64,000 bases of DNA from Lotus japonicus (Eukaryota > Streptophyta > Magnoliopsida > Fabales > Fabaceae). Every line of letters starts with the position of its first letter. The first letter of the stretch is position 1. Location of the stretch: contig NC_080044.1 of the NCBI RefSeq assembly GCF_012489685.1, forward strand, positions 73,456,732 to 73,520,731, in the 5' to 3' direction. This document shows, piece by piece, positions 43,121-55,971 of the stretch. A model generated the notes under the pieces. That model made no database searches. It saw nothing but the letters and a program-made list of their open reading frames with translations, and had not been told where the DNA came from. A program made the position numbers and the translations under genes.

Positions 43121-46100
43121 ATGCCACCTTCTGAAACCACAACCTTGTCCTCAAGGTTGAAGTGAGGGAATTGGCTTTGAATGGTGATCGCATCCTCCCA
43201 AGTAGCATCCTCAGCAGACTTCCCTTGCCACTTAATCAGTAGCTGCTGAACAGAATCGTCATGGAGCTTCACCACGCGAGCAGCTAAGATTGTTTCCGGT
43301 TGCACCATCTCAGGACCCTCTCCTTCCAATTGATCAGGAAGAGTCGCATCCTCTGAGTAATTTCCCACAGCCTTCTTGAGGAGCGACACATGAAAAACCG
43401 GGTGAACGCGCGAGCCTTCTGGTAATTGCAACTTATAGGCCACTGCACCGATTCGTGCCACGATGGGGAAAGGGCCAAAGTAACGGGCCGCGAGCTTGGC
43501 ATGAATACGAGTGACCACGGATTGTTGACGGTGTGCGCGAAGCTTGACAAAAACTCACTCTCCCACAGCGAAAGACTTCTCCACTCTCTTGGCATCAGCC
43601 ATAGTTTTCATTCGATCCTGGGCACGCAACAATTGTTCCTTCAGTTGTCGGAGTGTTTCATCCCTGTCACTCAATTCTCTTTGCACAGCCTCAACCCGCG
43701 TCTCTCCAAGCCCCCAACGAGTTATCACAGGAGGTTTGCGACCGTAGACCACCTCGAAAGGGGTTCGATTTGTGGCAGAGTGGATTGTCGTGTTGAACCA
43801 ATATTCAGCCCAATGTACCCAAGTGACCCACGTTTTGGGCTGATCGGAGGAAAAACAATGCAAGTAAGTCTCCAAACAGCGGTTGACTACTTCTGTTTGC
43901 CCATCCGACTCCGGGTGATAAGCCGAACTCATTTTCAGCTGAGTACCTTGCAATCTGAAAAGCTCCTTCCAAAAGTGACTCATAAACACGGGATCTCGGT
44001 CACTTACAATCGAAGAAGGAATGCCGTGCAAGCGAATCACTTCCTTGGTAAACAATTCTGCTATGCTCTTCGCGGTGTAGGGATGTTTCAGCGGAACAAA
44101 ATGGCAATACTTTGACAATCGATCGACTACCACCAGAACTGCTTCGTATCCCTTAGACTTAGGCAACCCCGTGATGAAGTCAATTGACAAATCTTCCCAC
44201 ACTTGCTCAGGTATGGGTAACGGCTGCAAGAGGCCCGCCGGAGAAGATGCTAAGTATTTCTGCCGCTGACAAGTGTCGCAGCCGCGTACAAATTCCTGTA
44301 CCGCACTCTTCATTCCTGGCCAATATAGGTTGGCTGCTAGGCGACGGTACGTCCGGAGAAACCCGGAATGCCCACCGTGTGGTGTCGTGTGGAACTCACG
44401 AAGCATTCGAGGGATTAAGGAAGAGTTATGGGTCAGGACTAGCCTACCTTGGTATAACAGTACCCCTTGGTGATAACTGTAGTCAGGATGTGTTGTCGGG
44501 TCAGCTTGCAGATCTGCAATCAATTGCTGGAGTTTCTAATCTCTCAGGGTTTCCTCTGCCACCAATTTATGTTCTGCCCACAGAGGATAAGTAACCATGG
44601 CCCGATTCTCGCCATATTCTTCCAGCCGCGATAGAGCATCTGCCCCCTTGTTCAACTTACCCGGTTTGTAGATTATATCAAAATTATACCCCAATAGCTT
44701 AGCAGCCCAATTCTGTTGATCACCAGTTACAATCTTCTGGTGTAGTAATTCCTTAAGGCTTTTCTGGTCAGTAGACACAAGGAATTTCCGACCCAACAAG
44801 TAAGGTCTCCAATGTTGAATTGCTAATGCGACCGCCATCAACTCTTTCTCATAAGCGGATTTAGCCAAGTTTCGTGTTCCCAAAGCCTTGCTAAAATAAG
44901 CTATTGGATTCTTGCCTTGCATTAGGATGGCTCCCAACCCACTCCCCGAAGCATCACACTCTATCAAAAACTCTTTACCAAAATCTGGTAAGGCTAAAAC
45001 AGGGGCAGTTGTTAGCTTCTCCTTCAATGCATCAAATGCTTGTTGAGCAGCAGGTCCCCACTGAAATGCTTCCTTCTTGGTGAGCTCTGTGAGAGGTTTT
45101 GCGATTTTACCATAGTCTCGGATAAACTTCCTGTAATAACCCGTTAACCCGAGGAAACCCCTCACGCCTTTGACATTCTTAGGTACTGGCCATTTCGTGA
45201 CACTAACCACCTTGCTTGGGTCCACTGCTACTCCTCGTTCAGATATTATATGCCCCAAGTATTCCACCGACCGCTGTGCAAATTGACATTTTTTCCGATT
45301 AGCCGTCAAACTCTGCTGTTGCAGGAGCTGCAGCACCTTGTCCAAGTGAGCCAAGTGTGTCTCCCAATTGCTGCTATAGACAAGTATATCATCGAAGAAA
45401 ACTAAAACTCCTTTCCTCAACATGGATCGAAAGACCTCGTTCATCAAGCTTTGGAACGTTGACGGGGCATTCATGAGCCCGAATGGCATTACCATGAATT
45501 CGTAATGCCCTTCGTGTGTTCTGAATGCAGTCTTATGCACATCCTCCGCTTTCACACAAACTTGGTGGTACCCTGATTTCAGATCGAGCTTTGAGAAATA
45601 TCTGGCGCCATTCAATTCATCTAGAAGCTCCTCAATGACCGGAATCGGAAACTTGTCTGGGACAGTTGCCTTGTTCAGAGCGCGATAGTCTACACACATG
45701 CGCCAGGTCTGATCCTTTTTCTTCACTAAAATCACCGGGCTGGAATACGCACTGGAGCTGTGACGAATAATTCCCACTGCCAACATCTCTTGTACTTGCT
45801 TTTCTATCTCGTTTTTGTGCAAGTGGGGATAGCGATACGGTCTTACATTCACTGGCCCATAGCCCTCCTTAATGTTGATGCAATGTTCCTTGTTCCTACT
45901 TGGTGGAAGTCCCTGTTTGGATTCAAATACCTCAGCATAGTTACTTAGCATACTCTGTAATTCTTCTTGTTGCGTAGCCGACAACTGTGGTGGGTCAATT
46001 TCAGTAGGGTGTGCTTGGCCTATGGATCTCAGAACTCCAGGACCCATCCTCCCAGTCTTGCTTAAAATACTCTGCAAAGCTACCGTGGGGTCTTTACCAT

Positions 46101-47733
46101 AACTCACCCCTTGTAGCCTGACCCACTGTATGCCGCTCCAGAAACTCAAGGTATGCTTGCTCCAATTTGCAATGGTATCCCCAAGCGTTTTGAGCCATTC
46201 TATTCCCAGCACAACGTCTGGCCCTCCTAAATCAAAGAGGTGGGGAGAGCAAGTGAGCTGATACTCTCCCATCTCGAGCTCGATCCGTTTGCAACGTCCT
46301 CTGGTGTGGGACTGGAAACCATCCCCTAATTTGATTGACAAGCGGGGTGTGTCTTCCACCTCCCACCCCATCCTCTGAACCACCTTTTGATCAATAAAGT
46401 TGTGAGTGGCCCCGCTATCGACCAGGACTAGGACGGGGACACCATTAATCTTCCCCTGCAACCTCATAGTTTGTGGTTGCTCGCGGTTTTCGCCGGCGAG
46501 GTTGTACAGACTCATCACACTCAGCTCGCCGTCGATCTCCTCTTCTTCCTCGTTCATCTCAACTGCAAGAATGTTCCCTTCTGAAGCTTCTTCATCACCG
46601 TCTTCTACCAGCAACACCTTAAGTTGCTTGTCCGGACATTGATGCATTGGGTGATAGGGGCCACCGCATTTGAAGCATTGGCCTTTTTGCTTCTGTTCCA
46701 ATAATTCTTGGTAGGTGAGGTGTGAAAAACCTCGGTCTCGTGGGCCCGAGCGTCTTTGGTCCGCTGCTGGTTTTTGGTCTGGCTTTGGGCCATTAAAAAC
46801 AGGTTTGTTGTTTAGCGGCCCATTATCCTTCATGCCTTTCACCATGACCCAATCGGTGCCTCCGGGTCGACCCGAGCCCCCAGCCCCGGATCTGAAACCC
46901 GTTCCACCAAAATGGGAGCTCCGAGCGTAGCCCGACCCGCTAGCTCCTTTCACCTCCTTCTCAACAGCTCGAGCGATCAAGAGTAACTTCGATCGGGTTA
47001 CTCCGCCCATCGCCGCCAAGCTCCGCACCTTTCCCCTTATCTCTTCCTTCAACCCATGCAAGAAGTATCCCTGAAATTTCTTATCGGGCAATTTAGGAAT
47101 TTGGGCTATGAGGTACTCGAATTCAGTAATATATTCTTCAACCGTGCCCTTTTGACGCAGCGCCGTCAATTGCTCGTATACATCACCATCGCCATGACCG
47201 CCGTAGCGTTCCAGCAAGGCACCGCAGAGCTTCTCCCAAGTCAGTGGGTCTTCAGCTTCGAACAAGGCATTGAAGAAGTGGATGGTGGATCCTTCCATGC
47301 TCAGTTGTGCCAAGCTCACCCTCACTTCTGGTGACGTCTCCGGTACCCTGAAATACACCTCCGCTCGTGAGATCCAACCAGCTGGATCACGACCATCGAA
47401 GAGTGGCAGCTCCACCTTCTTCACCGACTGACGGAACTCAGTCAGTGCGTCTCCTTGCAAGTGGCGATTCCTCCGTTCACTCACAGTTTCCCTTGTCGCT
47501 GCCGGCGTTCCTCCTCCGGAGCTTTCCCCTTTCTCCTGGTTATCACTCGCATTCTCCATTTGTAAGGATTTTCCCAAGGATCGTTCCAGCATCGCCACAA
47601 GTGACGTTGGAAGATCTTTGACTGCCGTCGTCACCGCTGCCAAAGACGAGCGCATCACCGCGAGCTCTCCCTCCAATGCATCGATCTTCGCCTCCATCTG
47701 GATCGTCGTGTGTTTGGATTTTCTGGGTGGCAT
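43000..47733 (-). pseudogene. Gypsy chromovirus gag-pol, two in-frame stops
   Basis: One frame of 1578 codons from ATG 47733, interrupted by TAG at 44536-44538 (copy 2 has GAG here) and TGA at 43555-43557 (GE*VFVKL, where Trp is expected; shared by copy 2). Domains in order: retrotrans_gag; CCHC-like knuckle CFKCGGPYHPMHQC (~residue 350); protease VLVDSGATHNFI (~434); reverse transcriptase with KLDLKSGYHQV and FFDDILVYS (~778); RNase H ECDASGSGLGAIL (~922); zinc-binding H2C2 and integrase (DFITGLP, SDRDPVFMSHFW, ESDGQTEVVNR). Last comes a chromodomain (LLIKWQGKSAEDATWED). The C-terminal frame overlaps into the 3' LTR by ~120 bp. Non-functional unless the stops are read through. Confidence 0.93.
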
Positions 47734-47777
47734 TCACTGGTTCATCGGCGTAGCTATCCGGCAGGTCGGACCAATTT

Positions 47778-48170
47778 TGTTGAGAACCTCAACAAAGGAA
47801 ACCAAAGAAATGCACAAATTGAACTGAAAATGTATTCGATTGCTTATTAATGGGTTTGGGAACTACAGAAAGGGAGTAATATCTCCTGAATCTGACCAGA
47901 GCTAAGCTCCTATAGGAAGCTCAAAGCTTCCTATTCATTTCTATGCACTAGATTACACAAGATGCCCTCTCCACCTTTCTCAACGCCCTTATACTCTGGG
48001 ATTACAATCAGCTCTCACCCTCTCTCTCAACAGCTGGCTGTTAGTTAGTTATCCCTTAGCTCTATTTCCCCCTTTACCCCTTTCTAGAATATACTCTCCA
48101 TATCTTGGGTCCACTCCCCTCTTGAACAAGTGATTCCCTTGGGCCTGCTATTGGGTCATCGGTCCTAACA
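47778..48170 (-). repeat. Gypsy copy 1, 5' LTR
   Basis: 393 bp. The internal side continues AAAATTGGTCCGACCTGCC on the element strand, the presumed primer-binding site starting TTGG; I cannot assign the tRNA. Confidence 0.93.
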
Positions 48171-48276
48171 ATATGTCATGTCCAAGAAGTTTTCCACTTT
48201 CATTCCCCTGAAGTTCTCTAGTAGTTGTCTTTTTGCAATGTAAATTAAACGTTTATGTTCATAATTACACTAATAT

Positions 48277-50544
48277 TTACAACCGGAAGCTTGATGTTTT
48301 TTTCCTAAATACAAATTCATCAGTGGTGGAAACTTCAAAAGGAGATTCAATTTGCTCGAATCTTTCTGATAGAAACAAGCTTTGCACCCTTGTCAACTCT
48401 GGTAAAACCCTGACTTCTGCTGAAAACACTGCTTTAACAGGCCTGTGATCTGATAGTTTTGATTCACTTCTAGCATACTGAAGTTGCTTTAAACCCTTCC
48501 CGTACCATACTATTCGATCACACCTAGATTAAGAACAAACAAGAATTTAATAATCATTCAACTAGATTGTCTTGTGACCATAATCATGAATCGATTGTAT
48601 GTTGTTTCTAATAATTACCATGCTGGTGCTCTCCTCTTCTCTGGCTTTTTTCCATGACAAAAACAGCCATAGTACATGTCTGAATTTGGAAAATACTTGT
48701 AGGTAGGAGCAAATTTGATTACTCCTTCGTGCCATCCTTTTAATATTTTTCCGGCCATTAGCTCCATCATTAGCTTCATTTCCATTGGACACAATTGCAT
48801 TAGAGACTAATTTAAAGAGAACTTTTTTTAAAGCAATTCAAGAAGACTTTTTAATCTCTAATTATATGTACCTGATCATTTTCTAATAAGGAATCCCAGT
48901 CCCTTGTTTCAACAAGTGAGCGTGTTGTTTCTTCTGGTAGAGAAATTCTATAATTTAAATCTCCAAGCAATATTACATGACTGCACAAGACAAGGTTTGA
49001 TTAGGTGGAGAAAATAATAAAACATGTATATATCTCAGTACAACTAATTAGGTGCAAGTTGGAAAAGATATTTCATTCATTTAATCAGTGATCATTCAAT
49101 AGGTTGTGGCTATCAATTACAGCCACTAGAATATATTTCTATAATAACTGCAAATGGTTTACAGTGTTCTGTTCTGTTTGTCTGGCAATTTAAATAGCAG
49201 AACAACTTCTCAAACTTGATTAAGTCTTGTTTAAAACGTACCAACCAGCAAAGAATAATAGATTAATGTTTGGCGGCATATTTTCTTTGTGGACAAATTC
49301 AATATTAATGATGCATAAGAAAACAGTAACTCTTTCTAGAGCCATGGCTATTTAATATTTGCCCCTTGTTTTCATTATTTATTAGGAAAGGAACATAATT
49401 ATTAAAGAAAGCAAGGGGGGGGGGGGGGAAAGAACAATTAAAAATAAATTGGACGGTTTCAAACTATTGTTGTTACTTACTCATGATCTAGAATTGTTCT
49501 TGGCAATCAAATAAAGGGCCTCTAGGAAATGTGGTCCTTGAAAAGATTTCAGCAACATTAGAGTTCCTACATTTCTCATCCCCTTCTCTGCCCCCTGAAG
49601 CTAGATGGCTGCACACAAAGCAGAAGCTTGTTTCATGTAACTGAAACCTCACTGAAACTGAACCCTGCTAATTAATTAGAGTTGCAAAACAATGAATTAG
49701 ATACAAATAAGATTTTTAGATAACCAATTCATTCTTAGCATGTTTGAATCATCTTTTATTTCTTAATCAATTCTGGCACTCAAAGCTACTCATATAAGCT
49801 TTTTCCAAGATTCTATTGACTTTAGAGTCAATTGTGAAAGGGTTTCCAAACATCTACATACTATTTCTCCAATGGTGCAATTATAAAAAGTTCACCAAAT
49901 AGACACCATAATCACTCTTCAATAGCCATTTCTTGTTAAAATACAGTTGCTACAAGAAAGAGAAAAACACTCTTCTTAAGGTTTAATCTAAAAAGTTGAT
50001 GTTGACTTTTATGAGCGTGTAGTGCAACACAAATATGTATGTTATGCATGTACAATACTAATATACATTCAGTTCAGTGTATGCTTGGATGCACAGTAGA
50101 AATCACAATAAACAATAATAATTTCTCTTAGCTTTAGGAGTTATCGTGATTTTAATTTTAATATAATTTTCCATCATGTACCTAAATATACACTCAATGC
50201 GATTTGTTATCGGTTACCTTGTTTCCTAAGCATCCCATTATGCCACAACCAACACATGAGACACTTGGATGCCTAATGAATGCACGAAGATCTCTCCTTG
50301 TCCACACAGTTATGAATATTCCAACCATTTGCTTGCTAATGATACATTGGAAATCTTGTGGGCCTTCTTCTTCATAGGACAAATATTCTTTATCTCCTGG
50401 TTTTTAACATCACCTTGATCTTTGTCCTTCTTGTGTGTTCTCTTGTTCAGAGCTTCCCTGACTATGGAATTCCAGTTTGTAGAAATCTTATTATTTTCAG
50501 ATCCAAACACATTTGAGGCTTTTAGAGGAACCACTTCTTGAAAC
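48277..50544 (-). CDS. Type I inositol-polyphosphate 5-phosphatase, 3' exons (5' part lost in gap)
   Basis: Five exons read 3' to 5' on the plus strand: 48277-48523 (stop), 48619-48773, 48872-48980, 49481-49664 and 50218-50544. Diagnostic sequence: [88 protein letters not shown] (catalytic WxGDxNYR-type motif, Leu for Trp); [27 protein letters not shown]. The family removes the 5-phosphate from inositol phosphates or phosphoinositides. Exon 49481-49664 is one base short (CQEQF frame; LPRT-type reading restored near 49510), and the 50218-50544 exon changes frame near 50390-50400. Both lie close to the assembly gap and may be base-calling errors, or the gene may be a pseudogene. Confidence 0.82.
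48981..49480 (-). other. Intron of the phosphatase gene with a poly-G run
   Basis: Intron between the GDLNYRI exon and the GSVSV exon. It contains 14 consecutive Gs at 49415-49428, a known difficult context for assembly. Confidence 0.7.
49665..50217 (-). other. Intron of the phosphatase gene
   Basis: AT-rich, bounded by a GTAACC donor at 50217 and a TTAGCAG acceptor at 49665. Nothing else seen. Confidence 0.7.
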
Positions 50545-50582
50545 CTGGAATAAAAAATCAACAAATGAATGGTTATTATAAG

Positions 50583-50682
50583 NNNNNNNNNNNNNNNNNN
50601 NNNNNNNNNNNNNNNNNNNNNNNNNNNNNNNNNNNNNNNNNNNNNNNNNNNNNNNNNNNNNNNNNNNNNNNNNNNNNNNNNN
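50583..50682. other. Assembly gap (100 N)
   Basis: Exactly 100 Ns, the usual placeholder for a gap of unknown size. Left of it is the phosphatase intron or exon boundary; right of it the sequence starts inside a Copia LTR. Confidence 0.99.
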
Positions 50683-51006
50683 GCCCCGTTCGAAATTTTT
50701 GAAAAGGAATTCGGTTTTATTAACCGTTTTTCCAATTCCTGAAACAAACTCCTTATAAATGAGTTATTTGTCCTCAGTTGATATACAGAAAACAGAAACC
50801 AAAAATACGCTCTACATTCTTGATCTGTTCTTCATTTGCCTGAAGCAGATTCATCTTCAGAATTATCCCAACAAGGAGTTCGTGAACCCAGGCAAGAATA
50901 GGGTCGAAATACTTTGTTCGGAAAGTGTTCAAACACGATTCTTCGAAGTTATCCATGATTATCATACCCTAATTTCTAACAAACGAACAAAGTAACTCTG
51001 ATAATC

Positions 51007-54000
51007 ATGGCTGGAGGAAGCACTGGAGGAAGCACCGTCAAGGAGATGACTACCAATTTCGGAAAATTGGACAAGTTTCAAGGACAAGACTTCAGGCGTT
51101 GGCAGAAGAAGATGCATTTCATGTTGACAGCGTTGAAGGTGGTGTATGTCCTGTCTACACCAATTCCAGAACTTCTGGAGGATGACACGGTTGAAAATAT
51201 AAGGCGCAGATCAAAGTGGGAGAACGACGACTACATATGCAGAGGCCACATTCTTAACGGTATGTCTGATCCCTTATTTGATGTTTATCAAAACGTGGAA
51301 TCTGCAAAGGAATTGTGGGATTGTCTCGAATTCAAGTACATGGCAGAGGACTCATCTAGTAAAAATTTTCTTGTAACCGATTTCAACAGTTACAAGATGG
51401 TTGAATCAAGGTCTGTCATGGAACAATTCAATGAACTCCTCCGAATCCTTGGACAATTCACACAACACGGATTGATGATGGATGAAACAATATCTGTCTC
51501 AAGTATCATAGACAAGTTGCCTCCTTCATGGAAGGATTTCAAACACAATTTGAAGCATGGAAAAGACGACTTGTCTTTGATTCAACTTGGAAGTCACTTG
51601 CGCATAGAAGAATCTCTAAGGGCGCAGGAGGGTGATAAAGGAAAAGGAAAAGAAGTTGCTGGACCCTCGGTTAATATGATCGAAGAGGGTGGTGGTAAGG
51701 ACGATAACAATAGAAACAAAGGAAAGAAGCGTGCTTTCAAGAAAAACAAAGGAAGTTTCGGTTCTAACAAGAAACCGAAACTAGAATGTTGGAAGTGTGG
51801 AAAAATAGGCCACTTCAAGAGGGATTGCCGATCAGGCAAAAAGCACGACAACGCGAATGCAAGTGGTTCGGGAAAAGGGTCTAAGGACCAATCCCAAAAC
51901 CAAGGTCAGAAATCAATTTGTGATTTGAATAGTTTTATTAAACATTCGGTTTCACTAATTTCTGAAGCATTTTATGTGCAGGATGATGCTATCGCATGGT
52001 GGATTGATTCTGGCGCCACAACACATGTTTGCAAGGATCGTTTCTGGTTCAAGAATTTTGTTCCAGTGGAAGATGGATCTGTCCTCTACATGGGAGATCA
52101 TCACTTTGATCCTGTTGAAGGCAAAGGAAGCGTGGTGTTAGAATTCAGTTCTGGAAAGACTATTACTTTGTTTAATGTTTTATATGTTCCTAAACTACGT
52201 AAGAACTTAATTTCTGGTCCTGTATTGAATAAGCTTGGATACAAGCAAGTGTATGAATCCGATAAATATGTTTTATCGAAGTCTGGTGTGTTTGTAGGAT
52301 TTGGATATTATAATAATGGTATGTTCATGATGAATTTGAATGGAGTTCCTAATGATTCTGGTTCTGTATTTATGTCCATTTCGAATGTTAATAAATCATC
52401 TTTATGGCATGCACGTCTTGGACATGTACATTATAAAAGAATGTTTGAAATGTCTAAAGATGATTTAATTCCTGTTTTTGATGGAAATGTAGAAAAGTGT
52501 AAAACTTGCATGTTAACAAAGATCACTAGGCAACCTTTTAAAAGTATAACAAGGAAATCTGTCATACTTGAATTGATACATAGTGATTTATGTGATTTGC
52601 ATGCTACTCCATCATTAGGACATAAAAAGTATCTTGTCACTTTCATAGATGATGCATCCAGATTCTGCTACGTTTATTTGTTGCACACTAAGGACGAAGC
52701 CTTAGATAAATTCAGAATTTATAAAACTGAAGTTGAACTGCAACAGAATGTGTTGATTAAAACATTACGTACGGATAGAGGTGGTGAATACTATGATCCT
52801 GTATTTTTCCAATCCGTAGGAATCATTCATGAGACTACGACACCATATACACCTCAACAAAATGGTGTGGCTGAAAGGAAAAATAGAGTTCTTAAAGAAA
52901 TGGTGAATGCCATGTTATCTTACTCTGGTTTGAGTGAAGGGTTTTGGGGAGAAGCCATGTTAACGGCTTGCTATTTGTTAAATAGGGTTCCTAATAAAAG
53001 GAACAAGACTACCCCATATGAACTTTGGTATAAGAAACGACCCAATTTGGCATTTCTACGTGTTTGGGGTTGCAGGGCCGTGGTTAGACTCCCGGACCCT
53101 AAAAGGAAAACTTTGGGTGAAAAGGGTGTAGCTTGCATCTTTGTTGGATATGCTGAGCATTCCAAGGCTTATAGGTTTTATGTTATAGAACCTAATGACT
53201 CGATTTCTATTAACACGATTATAGAATCGAGAGATGCCATATTTGATGAGAATTGTTTCTCTTCTATACCTAGACCAAAGCACTCTATACCAAATTCGGA
53301 TGAATATCTAAAGGATGATCATTCAAATGATGTACCAAGTGAGACATTCGAACCTCGTAAAAGCAAAAGAGCTAGAAAACCTAAATCTTATGGGTCTGAT
53401 TTTCAATTATATCTAGTTGAAGGATCAAAGGATCAGATTGATAATCAATACTATTATTGCTATAGTATAGAGGAGGATCCAGAACGTATGATGAAGCTGT
53501 GAAATCTCGAGATTCTGCTTTTTGGAAAGAAGCAATTGATGAAGAGATTGGTTCTATCATGGAAAATAATACTTGGGTATTATCTGATTTACCACCAGGT
53601 TGCAAACCATTGGGTTGCAAATGGATCTTCAAAAGGAAGATGAAAGTCGATGGTACAATTGATAAGTTTAAAGCTAGATTGGTTATCCAAGGCTTTAGAC
53701 AAAAGGAAGGAATTGATTACTTTGATACCTATGCTCCAGTTGCTCGTATCACCACTATTAGATTGTTGATTGCTTTAGCGGCTATTCACAATCTAGTGAT
53801 TCATCAAATGGATGTCAAAACTGCATTCCTGAATGGTGATTTGGAAGAAGAAGTGTATATGAAGCAACCTAAGGATTTGTAATGCCCGGTAATGAGCATA
53901 AGGTGTGTAAGCTAGTTAAGTCATTGTATGGGCTTAAACAAGCTCCGAAGCAGTGGCATCAAAAGTTTGATGAGGTTGTTTTGTCTAGTGGTTTCATTCT

Positions 54001-55010
54001 GAACCAAGCTGACAAATGTGTATATAGCAAATTTGATACATCTGGTAAAGGAGTTATCATTTGTCTATATGTTGATGACATGTTGATCTTTGGCACCGAC
54101 CAAATCAAGTTGATAAGACGAAGAATTTTTTGTCATCAAAGTTTTCCATGAAGGATATGGGAGAAGCGGACGTTATTCTTGGTATTAAGATTAAACGGGA
54201 GAATAAGGGGATTGTAATTACGCAATCTCATTACATTGAGAAAATACTCAGAAGTTTAATCATGAAGTTGTTCTCCGGTTAGTACTCTCATGGATCCGAG
54301 TGAAAAACTTATGCCAAATACAGGTAAACCTGTGGATCAGCTCGAATATTCAAGAGCTATAGGCTCTTTGATGTATGCTATGATTAGCACTAGACCGGAT
54401 ATTGCTTATGCGGTTGGAAAGTTGAGCAGATTTACTAGTAATCCTAGTAGACATCATTGGCATGCGATAACTAGGGTATTAAGTACTTGAAGGGTACTAT
54501 GAACTATGGATTGTCATATATGGGATTTCCTTCGGTGTTAGAGGGTTATTCGGATGCTAGTTGGATAATAATGTTGAAGATTCATCTTCTACAAGTGGAT
54601 GGGTGTTTTTGCTTGGAGGAGGTGCCATCTCATGGGCTTCCAAAAAGCAAACTTGTATAACTAGTTCTACAATGGAATCTGAGTTTGTAGCATTAGCTGC
54701 TGCTGGTAAAGAAGCGGAATGGCTAAGAAACTTGGTATATGAGATTTCAATATGGCCTAAACCGATATCACCAATTTCTATCCGTTGTGATAGTGCTGCT
54801 ACATTGGCTAAAGCTTATAGTCAAATATACAATGGAAAGTCTAGACACTTGGGTGTTAGACATAGTATGATTAGGGATTTAATCATGAATGGGGTGATAT
54901 CCATTGAGTTTGTTCGGTCGCAACAAAACTTAGCTGATCACTTGACGAAGGGGTTAGCTAGAGACTTAGTGAAGAAGTCGGTAATTGGGATGGGATTAAA
55001 GTCCATCTAA
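51007..55010 (+). pseudogene. Copia gag-pol, frameshifted copy
   Basis: Identical in frame to copy 1 for the first ~825 codons. Single-base deletions near 53481, 53871, 54104, 54250, 54264, 54480 and 54567 then break reverse transcriptase and RNase H. These seven account exactly for the offset change from 15,244 to 15,237 across the gene. Gag, protease and integrase are intact. The canonical IQGF is present where copy 1 has IQDF. The deletions may be sequencing errors. Confidence 0.9.
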
Positions 55011-55566
55011 ATCTACTAGCTATGGTATACCCATTCCCTTCTAATACAACATTAGAAGCAGAATTCAATGTGGAAAGATCATAGTTAGAGATTGGAGCAT
55101 TTGTATTTATCTTCCCAAGGTATGTGCTCAGACCTGCAAGTGATGGCTAGGTTGAAGTATATCTTCTTAATGGTTCTTTGAAAAATTGCAAATGCAGGTG
55201 CAAGATTAAAGGATCACCTATGTGAGCATGAAGTTTTGCCGCTTCAAGAAGCTTGGACTTGGCTTCCTATATGCTTATTAATGGATAAGGACACATGGCT
55301 TGTAAAGTGTCAAGTATGAATAGTAGAGTGTTGTAGAACATATGTGTACGATATCTTCAGATATTCAAATGGGTTGACGGGTTCAATCGTTATGATACCC
55401 CGATTCTAGAGTATTTGGAATGTGTATTTGTACTAAGATGAAAATTCAATCGCAAGACATTTTCATTTATGCATTTGTTTGATTGTTATATCTGTGTGTT
55501 ATACACTTGTATATATTATTATATATATACTGAGTAGATCAAGTATTACACTAAAATGGGGGGATT

Positions 55567-55966
55567 TGTTGGTGATTTTAGTATCATCAATGGATTTTAG
55601 TAGTAATGTAATTTATTGAAGGCCGATGCAATTATGCGTTAAGCTCGGAAACGAGTTAGGGTAGTGTGGAGTGCACGCTTTTTTGAAAAGGAATTCGGTT
55701 TTATTAACCGTTTTTTCCAATTCCTTAAACAAACTCCTTATAAAGGAGTTATTTGACCCTCAGTTGATATACAGAAAACAGAAACCAAAAATACGCTCTA
55801 CATTCTTGATCTGTTCTTCATTTGCCTGAAGCAGATTCATCTTCAGAATTATCCCAACAAGGATTTCGTGAACCCAGGCAAGAATAGGGTCGAAATACTT
55901 TGTTCGGAAAATGTTCAACACGATTCTTCGAAGTTATCCATGATTATCATACCCTAATTTCTAACA
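55567..55966 (+). repeat. Copia copy 2, 3' LTR
   Basis: 400 bp, one base longer than in copy 1 because of an extra T in a T run. Ends TTTCTAACA. Confidence 0.93.
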
Positions 55967-55971
55967 GAAGT

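Larger units (their letters stand above)
42728..48170 (-). mobile_element. Ty3/Gypsy chromovirus (Reina-like), copy 1
   Basis: 393-bp LTRs at 42728-43120 and 47778-48170 (TGTTGAGAACC...GGTCCTAACA on the plus strand), with target duplication ATATG at 42723-42727 and 48171-48175. 5.44 kb. The short LTRs, compact size and C-terminal chromodomain suggest the Reina clade. LTRs differ at only a few positions, so the insertion is young. It lies about 100 bp beyond the stop codon of the phosphatase gene, in the same orientation. Confidence 0.95.
35438..48767 (+). repeat. ~13.3-kb duplicated block, first copy
   Basis: Matches 50683-64000 in the same order and orientation. The offset is 15,244-15,245 at the start and 15,233 at the end. 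All nested insertions and target duplications are shared. Confidence 0.97.
50683..55966 (+). mobile_element. Copia element, copy 2 (5' LTR cut by the gap)
   Basis: 5' LTR remainder 50683-50981, 3' LTR 55567-55966, followed by GAAGT (55967-55971), the same target duplication as in copy 1. Same missing GC block in the 3' LTR. Confidence 0.95.

Noticed and set aside
44273..47827. Plus-strand frames of 60-229 aa opposite the Gypsy element (also in the second copy)
   Set aside because: Antisense shadows of gag-pol.
50310..50747. Minus-strand frame running through the N gap
   Set aside because: The part across the Ns is meaningless; only the phosphatase exon 50218-50544 is supported.
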